64,000 nucleotides of DNA. Source: Brachyhypopomus gauderio. Taxonomy: Eukaryota; Chordata; Actinopteri; Gymnotiformes; Hypopomidae. The position numbers and the translations under genes were made by a program. The notes beneath the pieces were generated by a model. It was not told the DNA's origin. It did no database searches and worked only from the letters and a program-made list of their open reading frames with translations. Positions 11,385-25,100 of this stretch are shown here, one piece after another (positions within the stretch are counted from its first letter, which is position 1; the number at the start of each line of letters is the position of its first letter). The stretch lies in the NCBI RefSeq assembly GCF_052324685.1, contig NC_135218.1, forward strand, positions 22,899,851-22,963,850, in the 5' to 3' direction.

Positions 11385-14300
11385 ATGGACCAAGATGAAA
11401 GGCAAAGGAAAGTAGAGGCCGGAAGAGCAAAGGTATGTAAAATGACGATACTAAGTCTAGCTAGCTAAGTTAGCTGTTGATTAGCCACCTCCGCTTGCTA
11501 ACCAAGTTAGTTGTTGCTAACTAGCTCGGCTAGCTTGCTAGCTAGTTTCATGCACTTAGTTACTAGTTAGTTACTTTTTGGTTTGTTTTACCCAAACCCA
11601 CGGGATCTGTGCCTGCTAGCCTTCCAAGCTGGCTCGTATTGACGTAAAAGTTGTTGAAGTTAGCTTGTCTGACTTTATTCTGAAGATCATGAACCATAAG
11701 TTGATAATTCCGTATATAATAACGACTACGAGCTAACGTGTTGCCCAGCTAGCAGAACCTAGCGTGATAGTTTCTCTATTCGTTGTGCAGTAGCCAACTT
11801 GGTCAAACCTCAAACCTCTAGCTAGCCAACTAACTAGTTAGCATAGCTAGCTAAAATGTCTGTAACAGCCAGGTTAGGTTAGTTTACGAATGTTGCGTGA
11901 CCAAATGATTTGTGGAGTAGTTAAACTGGCTGATAACAAGTTTAGTGAATTAAGCTTAAGTCTGCTCCACCGAGCATCACGTTGGGTCTGTCGGGTTGGA
12001 AGATCTAAAGTGCCACTTTCTTTGGAAGAAGTTGTCTAGGATAAACTGACAAGATTGCTGATATAACCTGAGAATACTAATATCAAACTACAGGAGACAA
12101 TTTCATGTACCGCTATTTTAGGAATATGAGTGAAGCTGAGCTACATCGTATGGAAGGGGCTTCATATCGTGTATGTTTAGAACAAGCATCATTTGACATT
12201 AAAATGATGGATTGTAATCTTTGCTTTCTTACTGTCGTGAGTCATGGATTTTCAGTCCTATAGATGGCACACTACCGCGTTTAAATATTTGATACTGAGG
12301 AATGTGATTGTACACAGATTCTAAGCCCTTGGTTATGCAGATAAATTACATGTCTGTTATCCATTTGATTCCCCTGTTTCATATCTCCAAAGGTAATTAT
12401 TCTTATTTTGGAAGTGCCTAAACGTGATCTTCAGTAATGTAATTCAAAATGGTGGTCCACGTAAGTTCAGTGAAACTGGATATTATCAAAGTGCCCTACT
12501 AAGAATTGTTATCAAGCAGATGCCACGTGGGCAATTTCATAAGAAATTCAAAACATGTGGACCTGTTAAACTAATTAACATGAGTGTTGTGCATGTAAGA
12601 GTATTCTGTAGGTGCCATGTTTTGCAATCTCTTTAAACAGTATCCAGGTTCAGTGGATATATAGCCAATACTGTATGACTGACCCAGTGTCTGTGGTTCA
12701 TACTCTGTTGAGTCTCCTGTTGCGTCCCTGTTTTATTTAAATAACAGTGGGTGTGAATTAAACTGACTTTGCGCATGTTTGCTGCAAAAAGGGCACATTA
12801 AATCATACAGAACTGTTTGCTATTCGGGTCAGTAGTATGAAAGGTGTGAGGAGCTGGTTTGGGCCGTGGCCGTCGTGTGTGTGTCTGTGGTGCGGTGATT
12901 TGCACCATGCTTTCTTCTGAATTTGTGTGCCATCTCATCAGGTTCTCGTGGCATCTGTAAGGGAAGGTTGATGTAAGGACCTGAAAGTGTTCTGGGCATC
13001 TTATGCAGGCCCAGAGAAACTGAAGATCTTGAATCACTTTTTATTTGGCCTTTTCAGCTCCAATAAGAATCATATGAATATCCATGTTTGTTCCCATTTT
13101 GCTACCAACTCATCTGAGGTGTTTATTTTGCCATATTTCACGTGCATTTTGTGAAATGGAACGAGGGTCAAAGGGCAGTGCCACCATCTTGACGTCCACG
13201 TACCCGTTGACCTTTGGCAGCCTAGTGGTGTGTGGCTGCTGCCTGGTCCTCGTGTCCCTCTACTCCCTGGTGCTCACGTCTCTCTCCTTCTCCCTGGTGC
13301 TCATGTCTTTCTCCCTCTCCTCCTCCTCCTCCTCCCTGATGCTCACGTCTCCCTCCTCCTCCTCCCTGGTCCTCGTGTCCCTCTCCTCTTCCTCCTCCTC
13401 CTCCTCCTCCTCCCTGGTGCTCACGTCTCTCTCCTCCTCCCTGGTCCTCGTGTCTCTCTCCTCTTCCTCCTCCTCCTGGTTCTCACATCCTCCTCCTCCT
13501 GGTCCTCGTGTCTCTCTCCTCTTCCTCCTCCTCCTGGTTCTCACATCCTCCTCCTCCTTGTCCTCGTGTCTCTCTCCTGGTCCTCGTGTCTCTCTCCTCC
13601 TCCTCTTCCTCCTCCTCCTGTGCTGCAGCTTGCACACTACAGAAAGCAGCGAGCAAAAGGCGACGGTGCCGTCGTCCAAAAAAAGACGTCAAAGAGGAAG
13701 GACCAGACTGGCCAGGGGAACCGGCTGCCTGCACAGGAGCGCCACCTAGAGGAGAGACAAAATGACCACTCCCACGGATACGACGACAAACCAGTCTCTG
13801 AGGTTCATTGTAATCCTAATGTGAGATTGTACATAATCCTTCCTCAGCAAGCCCCCTGTATTCCACTAACGCATGCTCCGTGCCATCAGCTCCATCTGGA
13901 TCTACCGTTGTAGACACGACAGTGACATCACACAACTGTTCACTCAGCCACGCAGTCTTCTGTGTACCAGACACACAGATCACCTCAGCTGTTCTGTAGG
14001 ACACCTCCCCCATCTACCCTGTGATCTCCTCACCCACGTCCATTCACTAACCCTTTTAGCCCCTCCCCATAATGCCATCACGGACATCCTTAGCTTACAG
14101 CTTCTAAAACCACAATCTGTAAGCAATGGCGGACATGTCTCCACGTCCCTTAACACCCATCTCTACTGGCCTTAAGTACGCTTACCGCCCACGTCAGATA
14201 CCAAGTCAGATTCATCCTTTTGAACACACCACATCTTCAAATGGGTCTGTTAACCCTGTCTGAGTACACCACTATATCTGTTAACCCTGTCTGAGTACAC

Positions 14301-17300
14301 CACTATATCTGTTATGTAATATCAGTCATGGCCTGGTGGTTAGGGAACTGGTCTTGTGACCGGAGGGTCGTGGGTTCGATTCCCAGACCTGAAGCCATGA
14401 CTGAGGTGCCCCTGAGCAAGGCCCTTTACCCTCAATTGCTCACTTGTATAAAAATGAGATAAAAATGTAAGTCGCTCTGGATAAAGGCGTACACCACCAT
14501 ATCTGGCATCACTGTAGTTAAAGCAACACACCTTTGCACCTTAAAAAAAACATTATGTACACTTATCAATTTTCTGATGTTGTGCATGTGTGTAACTTGC
14601 TCCTCATGCATAAACCAAACCTAATTTGTCTGTTCATATCACTACTGGGTAAAGAGTTTACCTCTGCTTACTAGAGAATAGCCATGCTAAGGAGCATGAT
14701 TGTCTGTATGTAGGTCTACAGAGTGCCTGTGACACGGTACCATCTCTCTTTTAAGTCAGGAAACCTTCTCCACATGTCTGAGGGAGGGGTGGAGATCTCC
14801 ACGTGTCTGAGGGAGGGGTGGAGGAACTACTGTCCTGGTAATGCAAGCATAGGTGAACACGTGTATGTTTGTGATCAACCCTGTAGGAGTCATTGCAACC
14901 TGATGTTATCTGCGATGATCCAGCATCCTGGCAGAATAATGAGGAGACGGACCGGACGGGGGCCCAGGAGAAGAGCTCTGTTTCTGAGGACAAGGTTGCG
15001 TCAGAGCACCCTGCTGAGACAGTGGACCTTCTTGGAGAAATGTTAGTTACGCACACTAGCAAAGAGCAATTGAAGGTAGGCTTATTGACAAATCTGCTGC
15101 CTTAATGAGTCCCCAGAATAATCATTCACTATACCTGACTGATGAAGACATTTATCCTCTATGTCAGATTTCTCTTGATGGGGCTTGTAGCTTGTCCTCT
15201 CTGTTAAAAAAATGAAGTAGTCACTTCTTTGTTCAAACTGGCATCCATATTTGAGGGGAAATTGTATTTTATGTATTCAGGCATATTTATGTAGATGAGA
15301 TTTAGACTCTTTTTCTATTAGTATTTTTTTAGATGTTTTTATGACGTGTAGTGTATATTTATGATTACATTAGATGTTCTTATCCTCTGCTTTACAGCAA
15401 CTACAGGCTGCGGTGGAGAAGCGGAATGAGATCATCTCACAGCTGAGTGTCAACCTGCAGGCGGCGCTAATGAGCAGAGACCAAGTGCAGCTAGAGGCCC
15501 AGCAGCTGACCACTCAGATACAAGAGCTACAGCAGCAGCTGCTTCAGGTGTGTTTCAGATACCAAAAGGATCAGGGTTAGGATCAGGATTACGGGTTAGG
15601 ATCAGGATTAGGATTACGGATTAGGATCAGGATTACGGGTTAGGATCGGGATCAGGATTGCGGGTTGGGATCAGGATTAGGATCAAGGTTACGATTAGAG
15701 TTAGGATCAAGATTAGGATTACGGGTTAGGATTACGGGTTAGGGTCAGTATTAGGGTTAGTGTTACTGCTGGCCTCTGCCTGCCTATACCTAAGACCCCC
15801 TCTAAAATGACAATATCCTTTCGTAATCTTTCTGCTGTTGATACTCTCGCCTTCTCCAAACATCTCAAATCTTCTTTATTCCCTTCGATTTGTAACATAT
15901 CTAACGTTGAGGATGCTGTCTCTTTGTATAATGATTCTGTCTCTGCCATCCTCAATACACTCGCTCCACTTAAGACGAGGACTGTACCATCCACGCACAC
16001 TTCTCCCTGGTTCACCCCTGAACTACACACACTGAAATCAACCGGCAGGCGCCTTGAGCGTCTCTATAAAAAAACAGGTCTTCATGTTCACGCTATGGCC
16101 TTTGCTGAACATATGCTCACCTACAGATCTGCACTACAATCTGCCCGTTCTCTGTACTACTCCAACCTTATACACGGCTCCAGACATGACCCTAAACATC
16201 TCTTCTCTATTGTCAACAAAATTTCTTGCCCTCCTACTCACACAGTCTTATCCTCTCCTGAAATCTGTACTTCTTTTCTCAACCATTTCCAAGATAAAAT
16301 TACTTCCATTAACAAAGGTTTTCCTAGCTCACCCTCCCCTGACTTCTCTTTCTCCCCTCCCAGTCCTATTAACACTCTGTTTTCTCATTTCTCTCCGGTT
16401 TCTGTCAGCAACACTGCCGAAATAATTTCTAAGTCCAAATCCTCATCCAGTCAACTTGACCCCGCCCCAACTTCACTCCTAAAGCTCTGTCTCTCGGACA
16501 TAAGTACTCCTATAACACATATCATTAATCTCTCTCTCTCCACTGGTTATGTTCCCTGTTCTCTTAAAACGGCTGCTATTACTCCTGTTACAGGGTACCC
16601 GCGGGTCCTTAAAAAGTCTTAAAATGTCTTAAATTTAGTTTTCCATATTCAAGGCCTAAAAATGTCTTAAAATGTCTGGAATTTTATGAGGGGAGGCATT
16701 AAATTATTATAAGTGTGTGTTGTTCAGATGTTCTGGCGCGATGTGAACTTTGCCGAATCTAGCGCTAATGCAGAAAATAACCGCTCCAGGGTCCTAGTGC
16801 TAGATTCCTAGCGTTGGAGTATACGGCCTCAACAACGTCAACAATTTTTGTTCGCCAAAACCCCCCCTTCAAAAATTCTCGTTCGCCACCCCCCCCCCCG
16901 TCAACTATGTGGAACACACCTGCATCCCCAGTAATAGTATTATTTTTTTCTTGTGAGAGGTATTAAAAAGGTCTTAAAAGTCATTGAATTTGAGATTAAA
17001 AAATGTGCAGATACCCTGTGTTATTAAAAAACCTTCTCTTGACAGTTCTGATCTACAATCCTACAGACCGATTTCCAATCTACCTTTTATTTCTAAAGTT
17101 CTTGAGAGAGCTGTCGCCATACAGTTACAGGCTTTTCTCACCACCAACAATCTCTTTGAGATATTCCAGTCTGGATTTCGTCCCTTACACAGCACTGAGA
17201 CTGCTCTTCTCAGTGTTTTGAATAACCTGCTCCTGTCCTCTGACTCTGGGCGTGCATCTGTCATTCTTCTCCTTGATTTAACTGCTGCTTTTGATACAGT

Positions 17301-20300
17301 TAATCACAAAATACTCCTCTCACGTCTCTCCAGTTTTGGTCTGTCCGGCACTGTGCTCTCTTGGTTCTCATCCTACCTTACTAACAGATCTCAGTTTGTC
17401 AGTATAGGAAAGCACAAATCCATTTCTGTCCCAGTCACCCAGGGAGTACCACAGGGTTCTGTTCTTGGTCCCCTACTATTCATTACATACTTACTTCCTC
17501 TTGGTAACATTAATCACTCCTTCAACATCAACTATCACTTTTACGCGGATGACACACAGCTGTATCTGGATCTCCACCCTTCTGACTCTTTCCCTCCTAC
17601 CACACTGCTGTCCTGCATTCAGGAGATAACTCACTGGTTAAACAATAACTTCCTCAAACTAAATCCTACTAAAACTGAGTTCATGATCATCGGCACCAAG
17701 TCAGCCATCTCTGCCCTCTCCAACTGTAGTCTATCTGTTGATAACATCCAGGTTGCCCAGTCTTCTGTTGTGCGTAACCTAGGCGTTTCATTTGACTCCT
17801 CTCTCACTTTCATCCCACACATAAACTCTATCCGTAAATCTGCTTTTTTCCATCTCCGCAAAATTGCCAGGCTCCACCCCATACTTTCACTAAAAGATGC
17901 CGAAACCCTGGTACATGCATTTATCACTTCCAGACTAGATTACTGTAACTCCCTGCTTTATGGTCTACCTGCTAAATCACTTCGCCCCCTACAACAGATA
18001 CAAAATTCTGCAGCCAGAGTTCTAATGACCACAAAGAAATCTGCACACATCACTCCTATCCTCCATCAGTTACACTGGCTTCCTATCTCTGAACGCATTC
18101 ACTATAAAATCCTACTCCTAACATTCAAATCTCTGCATGGTCTTGCACCCTCCTATCTCTCCAACCTTCTCCACCTTCATACCTCATCACGTCAGCTCAG
18201 GTCCTCTAACCTAGGTTTGCTCTCTGTCCCACGACACAGACTCTCTACTATGGGTGGCAGATCATTCAGTGTTGCTGCCCCCACCCTCTGGAATTCGTTA
18301 CCTCCCTCTATTCGCTCCTCTGACTCTCTCTCTACTTTCAAAACTCAACTCAAGACTTTCCTCTTTTCTCAATATTTCCGCTCTTTCTAAGCCCTGTATT
18401 TTTCCCCTTTCACTTGTGTACAGCGACCTTGGGTTTGAGAAAGGCGCTATATAAAATAAACATATATAGTGTTAGGATTAGGATCAAGGTTACTTTTAGG
18501 GTTAGGATCAGGAGCTATGGGTGAATATTATGGGAGTCTGCTGGAGCTCATTGAGTATGTGGAGGAAGATGTCATGGCTTCATTTCTCCAGGAGTACACG
18601 TACTGTCGTAGTGACCATTATATGCAGGTTGCTTTGAATAATGGTGCTTGCCAGATTCTGAAAATGTAAATGCTCACCAGTTTCTTGCCATTAATGATTC
18701 CTGAATGGGACAAACCTCCTCTTCCTCAGGCCAAAGAGTACCTGCGGAGTAAAAGCCTGGGATGGCTGGGTGCGTCTCAAGCCCAGCAGAACCAGTTGTG
18801 GCTGCAGGCCGAGGGCTCGCAGCAGGTACGGCGCTCACCTGTTTGATCAGATGTCTACGCTTATTTGTCAGCCTGCATGCTTTGCAGTTTGTGATTTTGT
18901 GATCAATAATGTGTCTCTCTTGGCTCAGAAGGAAACGGAGATCGCAGCTCTCCATCAGAAGCTGGGTGTCCTGCAGGATTCTCTTTCTCAGTTCCAGACT
19001 GCCTTTGCATCGAACAGTGTGGAGCAGGACCGGTTGAACTCGCACCACGTTGAGCCCCCGCCGGGTGGTGATGGGGTCCTCAACTCGGACACTGGTCCTC
19101 TCCTTCAGAAACTGAGAACAGAGTTGGACGAAGAGAGACAGAACCGCAGGAGAGCCCTAGAGCTTGCCGAGGGCTTGCAGAAAACCGTGGCGGTTCTGGA
19201 GGGGGAGAGGGAAGCGTTGGAGGCCCAGCTGGAGGACACCAGGGCGGCGCTGGAGAGGGCGGAGGAGCAGGCTCGTGAAGCCCAGCGATACAAGGCGGAG
19301 AAGGAGGAGCTCAACCGGGATGTAGCGCGGCTGGACGGCCTGGTCCAGGAGCTCCAGAGCCGGCTCAGGGAGGAGGAGGAAACGGGCAAACGTCTGTGCT
19401 CCAAATATGAATCCGAAATCGGCAACTTTGAGCTCCGGCTCCAGACCCTGGAGGAAGAGAGGGAGTTGAACGTGGCCCAGTTGGCGGAGTCCCACGAGGC
19501 TGCGCTCAGACGCCTGCGGGAGGAGCACTCTGTGGAGGTCCGGCGTATTCAAGAGCTCCTGGACAGAGCCCAGCAGGGGAACCACCTGCTCGATCAGCAC
19601 GACGTCCCCAAAGAGGATGGGGCAAGCGTGAACGGGGTCGTAGAGTCCAGCGAGCCTCACGACGAAGAGACGGCCATCGAGGGCTCCGTTCAAAGCGAGC
19701 CCGGTGTGGACGACTCCGTTACAGATGTCCCGAATGACTTGATGGAGCGGTACTTGGCGTTGGCAGTGCAGCATGAGACCTCACAGGTGGAGCAGAGTCT
19801 AGATGAGCATAGCCTCTTGGAGAGCTCCAAGGCCTCCAAGTTTGAGATGGACAGCGAATTTATGTTTGAGTCGAGGTCATCTGACCACCGGGACCCTGCC
19901 AGTGATCACAGCGACGCAGCGTTGCTAATGCTGCCGGACATGGCAGAAGCTCACTCTCCCAAGCTGGGTGAGATGTCCTTCAGCCATGCCCAGTGGCAAA
20001 GCTTCACTTCTTCCTCTCGAGAGTTGAACGAAAGCAGCGCGGACGTCATGGACCTTGGTAAGGAGCTTCTGATCCAGCAGTGCAGAGACCTGACGGAACA
20101 GCTGGAGCAGAAGGAGAGACAGCTGGAGGTTCTCGAAGAGGAGGTGCAACGCTCGGCCGAGGAGTTGGAGGAGGCACGGGAGCGTTGGAGCAAAGCTTCA
20201 GAGGAGCTCGAGGAGGCAAAATGGGAGCTGGAGACGGAACGAGAGAAGAGACTTCAGTGTGAGGAGATCATCAGTCAGAAAACGCAGGAGCAGGACAACC

Positions 20301-22079
20301 TGAAGAACAAACTCGGCCATCTAGAGAACCAACAACAGAATGTGGTTCCTGACAAGCTGGACCTCGGTGAGAGGAACGCCATCTCCTCATCCACAGAGGA
20401 GCTTCTGAAGGAACTGGCTGAGGAGAAGATCAGGCTGGTGCTGCTGCTCAAACAGCAGGAGCAACTAGTCAGGGACATTCGGGAGCAAAAAGTGGCAGGA
20501 GACTCCGTGAGCAGCGAGGTGCAGGCGCTGTTTGGCAGACAGCTCTCTTCCCTGCAGGCCCAGAGGGACCAACTCATGGAGCAGGTGGAGAACCAGACCA
20601 CAGCTGTGCTGCTGGGCCAGAAGACCCTCGAGGTGGACTCTGCCAACAGGGAAGTCCATCGACTCCAAGCAGAGATGGAGGAGAAGGTGGAGAACCTGCA
20701 ACGGCTGGAGAAAGTCAACTCGGACTTGGAGTCAAAGTTGACGTGCCTTAAACAGAACTTGACGAACATGGAGGAGGCCTTGAGCCAAGGGGCGGCGGAA
20801 CACGCCGCTCTGGTGAAACGGCTGCAGACCATGGAGCAGCAGGCCGAGAACACCGACAAGATTCTGCAGAACCTTGAGGTTTGGGTTGTTTATTGCTCTT
20901 AAAGTAAAATGCTAGGGAAGATCTTTTGGAGACTTTGCATGCTTTGTCAAATTGTTACGTTGATGAATCATCGTTGACCTTTATGTCACTGTTGAACCGT
21001 TCTTCAGGTTCAGCTTGAAGCAAAGAGTGTGGATCTTCAGCAGATGAAGGAAGCCAAGGAGAAGGCAGAGGAGGAGCACATGGAGAAGGAGAGCGCCTTG
21101 GAGAAGGACCTGGCCGAACTCCGACGCTCTCTGGACGAGCACGTCCAGGAGACGGAAGACGTGAAGCGCGTGCTGCAGGAGAAGCATCAGAAGGAGGTGC
21201 CGTCAAATATCGGACTTATCGTGCCGTCGTCCGTGTAGCCTCAGACTGTTTAAACGCTGATCGTTTTTCGTCGTACAGGTGCAAGACTGGAGTCTGCGCT
21301 TGGAGACTGAGCTCTCCACCGTCCGGGAGACTCTTCAAGAAGAGCAGAAGAAACAGATCAGTCTAATTAAACAAGTACGGGTCACTTTTCACCTCTTATC
21401 TTCTTCATTTCCCTCAACTTCCTCGACTTGTGTTCGTTGCGGCCTTTAGCCCGTCTGTAATTTCCCCCGTGCAGGTGCACGAGCGGGAGCAGCAGAGGGC
21501 GCTATCGCTGCAGGCTGCCCAGCAGAGGGAGGAGCTTAGCGGGCTGAAGGCGGAGCTCTCCGACGAGCTCCGAGATAGCATAGAGACTGCACACGAAGCA
21601 GAGCTGCTGCAAATGAAGGTATCCACACCACCTCCCTAGAGACTCTCTGGACTGTGCGCGTATTTGATTGTTCTAGCGTGCATGTGGGATCTATAATCTA
21701 TAATATACTATAAGATACATGCGAAGGTAATTGCACAGGGTTAAGTAGATTGGCAGTAAAGGCGTGGTTTAAGGAGACCTGAAGCAGCGGAGATGATCGG
21801 AGCCGTTTGCCGCTCCACCCGTCTCCCCAGACCCAGCATGCTCTGGAGCTGGAGGCCCTGCGTCTGAGCCTCACCAACCTGCACGCGGCCCAGCTGGAGC
21901 TGTCCCAGGCCAACCTGCAGAAGGACAAGGAGGCGGCGCTGAGCGAGCTGCAGGCCAGCCTGAGGGAGAAGTGGGCCCAGGACCACGCCGTGCTGCACAG
22001 CCGCCAGCAGTTCGAACTGGAGCGGCACCGCGAGCAGGAGAGACAGGCACGCCTCCAGCACCAGCAGCAGATTGGTACG

Positions 22080-22115
<36 letters not shown>

Positions 22116-25100
22116 TCGGTGGTGTTTCTGACTTGTGTGGACAGCAGTACAAGCTCTTTGTCTGAATGTGTCTTATATGGTGTTTCTCTGCTAGATGATC
22201 TAAGGCGTGAGTGGGAAAAGCAGATGTCGGATGTGCGGACGTCACTGCACCAAGAACAGGCCCGAAAACTAGAGGTGCGGAGTCCTGCACGCGTGCCCGC
22301 TTGTGCTCACAAACGTCTCTCGTAGATCAGTTATTGGTTATTGACCTCTGCTCAGGACGCAAAGATCCAGTGGGCCGTAGAATCGGAGAGGGAGCGTGCC
22401 GAGCTTCAGAGCCGTTTAGCGGAGACCCGGCAGAGTCTGAGCGAGACGCGGGCGGCGCTCGATAAAGCCGAGGCCGGTTTGGCCGAAGCGCAGGACGATC
22501 TGCGGGAACTCCGGCACTCCAGAGAGCGGGTCGAACATCTGGAGACGGACCTGAGCCAGGCTCGGGCGGACCGGGACTCTGCAGCACGTGAGCGTCCGCC
22601 CGTTTTCTCCGCGTCTGCGACAAAATGGCTCGGCTGTTTGGCCAGTTTGACCGTGGTTCGTTGTTAAGGGGGTGTGTTTGTCCTCGTAGGGGCCGTGGAG
22701 GAGCTGGTCGCTCGCCACCAGGTGGTGCTCGATGAGCAGAAGGCGCATGCGCGTGGTCTAGAGGAGAAGGAGAAGTGGCTGCAGAAGGAGGTGCAGTCGC
22801 ACCCCCCCCCCCCCCCCCCCCCCCCCCCCACACGCCCCGCACACTCGCACCGCACACCGAACTTATTCCCCCCGCTAATATTTCCGCTACAATCACGGTA
22901 CGAGTGTGTTTCTGATTTCTGTTTTAGGTGGATCGTCTGCTTGCCGAGCAGGAGGCTCTGAAGTCCAGCTCGGAGAAGGAGATCTCCAACCTCTGGTCTC
23001 AGCTGGAGAACATGAGGACCAGCAGACAGGAACTGGGAGGTGCGGGGGGGGCATTTACGCTCTAACGAAGGACCACTGCACTCGGGCGCGTGGGCGTGAC
23101 TCACTCCTCCGCCTCTTGTCTGTCTCCGCCCCCACAGAGCTGAAGGAGCAGCTGGTGGCTCGCTCGTCGCGGGTGGAGGACGTGGAGCGGCTGAAGCAGG
23201 AGCTGGCCCAGCAGCGGCGGGACCTGCAGCAGCAGAACGAGGCGGAGCTGGAGGGTCTGCGCACGTACTTCGAGCAGCGGCTCCACGCCGTGGAGGACGG
23301 CCACCGCGAGGAGATCGCCCTGCTGCAGCTCCGGCTGGAGGAGTCGCTCCTCAGGACCGCCGAGACCAGGTGGGCTCGCGAACCTTCGCTGTGGTCATGG
23401 GGAGTGTGTGTTTAACACACTTTAAGGAAACATCTACGCTTCACCCACGCTTGAGCTGCTGCAGACGCCAGCCCTGCTCCTGATTGTAGTCCTGCAGTAC
23501 TACTGGACCTAGAAGTAGACCCCCTCTGACCCTCATCTCTAGTACGACATCATGAACGTACTCTGTTCCCGACAGTTTCCTCTCTGAAGAGAAGTCTGAG
23601 GACGGGAGAAGTGACGCGATGGCTGAGATCACAGAGCAGCTGGAGAAACACAAGGTAGTGAGTCAAACACCCACCCTGCTCTACATCTCAACATATAATG
23701 AAATGTAAAACCAGTTAGAGTATCGCTACTATATCAACCAACATGTGTGTGTGTGTCAGGCGGAGCTGGACGTGTTGCGTCTGCAGCTGGAGCAGAAGCA
23801 CACGCAGGACCTGGAGCAGTTGCGCTGTGACATGGCGCTGTCCTACAGGGAGGAGCTTCTGCAGGCGCGCACCGAGCTCACCGACCGCTACTACAGCGAC
23901 ATCGAGCAGCTCAACACCAAACACGCGCTGGACATCGAGCAGCTCCGCGCCAAGCTCTCCGACGGACACCTCAAAGGTGAGACTGATGTTTTTGTTTGTT
24001 TGTTTATGCTCTGTGCCTTTCTCTTTTCTTCACACTCTTTCCTTCTCCTCCTCCAGACATAACCAAGCTGCGGCTGCAGTCCGTGACGGACGTGGCGAGA
24101 CAGGTGGATGCCCAGCTGGAGGAGAGGACCCGGTTCCTGGACGAGGAGCACCAGGCCCGCCTGGCCCAGCTGGCCTCCGAGGCCGAGCGCATCCTGGGCC
24201 TGGAGAAACAGCTGGCCCAGCTCACCCTCCAGCACACGGAGGAGCTGCAGAGGAGTTCGGAGACGCACACGGAGGAGCTGAGGGACCTGGAGGCCAGGGT
24301 GAGTGTGGTGTAAAGGCGTTTCTCCAGACCTTTTTCTCCTGTTTGAGGTTTTAAAAGTCTTGACTGCTCCGTCCTCTTGCTTCGACGCCGTCAGCTGCAG
24401 AAAACCTTCGACGAGGAGCTGCTCTCGCGCCTGGAGGAGGCGAGGCTGGAAGAGAGGAGGCGTGTGACGGACGAACTTACTGCCCAGCTCCAGCGAGCGG
24501 CAACGGAGGCCCGAAGGGATCTGGAGGCGAAGCTCCTCCAGGCTCAGGAGCTCCTGGCTGGGGAGAGCCAGAGGTTGCAGGCGCTGCAGGCGAGTCTGGA
24601 GTGTGAGGAGACTCCCCAGCTGCTGGCCGTCAAGCAGAGGCTCCAGGATCAGTACGAGCGCGAGTTGCGCGTGGCCAAGAGCACCATGGCTGCCGAGGTG
24701 AAGGAGCTCAACGCTCTGCTGCAGGAGCAGGCCGAGAACCGCCTCCAGGACGCCCTCTGCAGGTAAGTGCTGGAACTGAACCGTACAGACACGAGGTGCG
24801 TTTTATATATTTAATCTGGTCTGTCTGGAGCAGGGGTGCTGTCCTAATGCAGGAATAATTACTGCCATTTTGGGTTTTTATGTTTTGAACTACTGTGTAA
24901 TTTGATTGGCAGGCACCAGGAGGAACGGGGGAAGCTGGAGGAGAAACTGGCCCAGCAGAGAGAAGCAGATCTTGGGGTGCAGAGGGAGCAGCACGTCCAG
25001 GAGCAGGAGACCCAGAGAGTCCTGCTGGAGCAGCACACTTCAAAACTGCAGCACCTAGAGGAACAGTGCCAGGAGCTCAAAGTGCAGCACCAGGCGGAGC

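Noticed and set aside
13084-13913. Ser/Leu-, Glu/Arg- and Gly-rich reading frames
   Set aside because: Products of the TCC minisatellite and of exon 2 read out of frame.
15576-15770. True interstitial telomere
   Set aside because: Units are irregular (TTAGGATCA, ATTACGGG) and do not form a run of TTAGGG.
20955-21206. Minus-strand frame across pcnt exon 7
   Set aside because: Antisense of coding sequence. The plus strand carries the phase-consistent exon.
22327-22896. Minus-strand proline-rich frames within pcnt exons 12-13
   Set aside because: Antisense shadows of the pcnt coding exons and the adjacent poly(C) tract.
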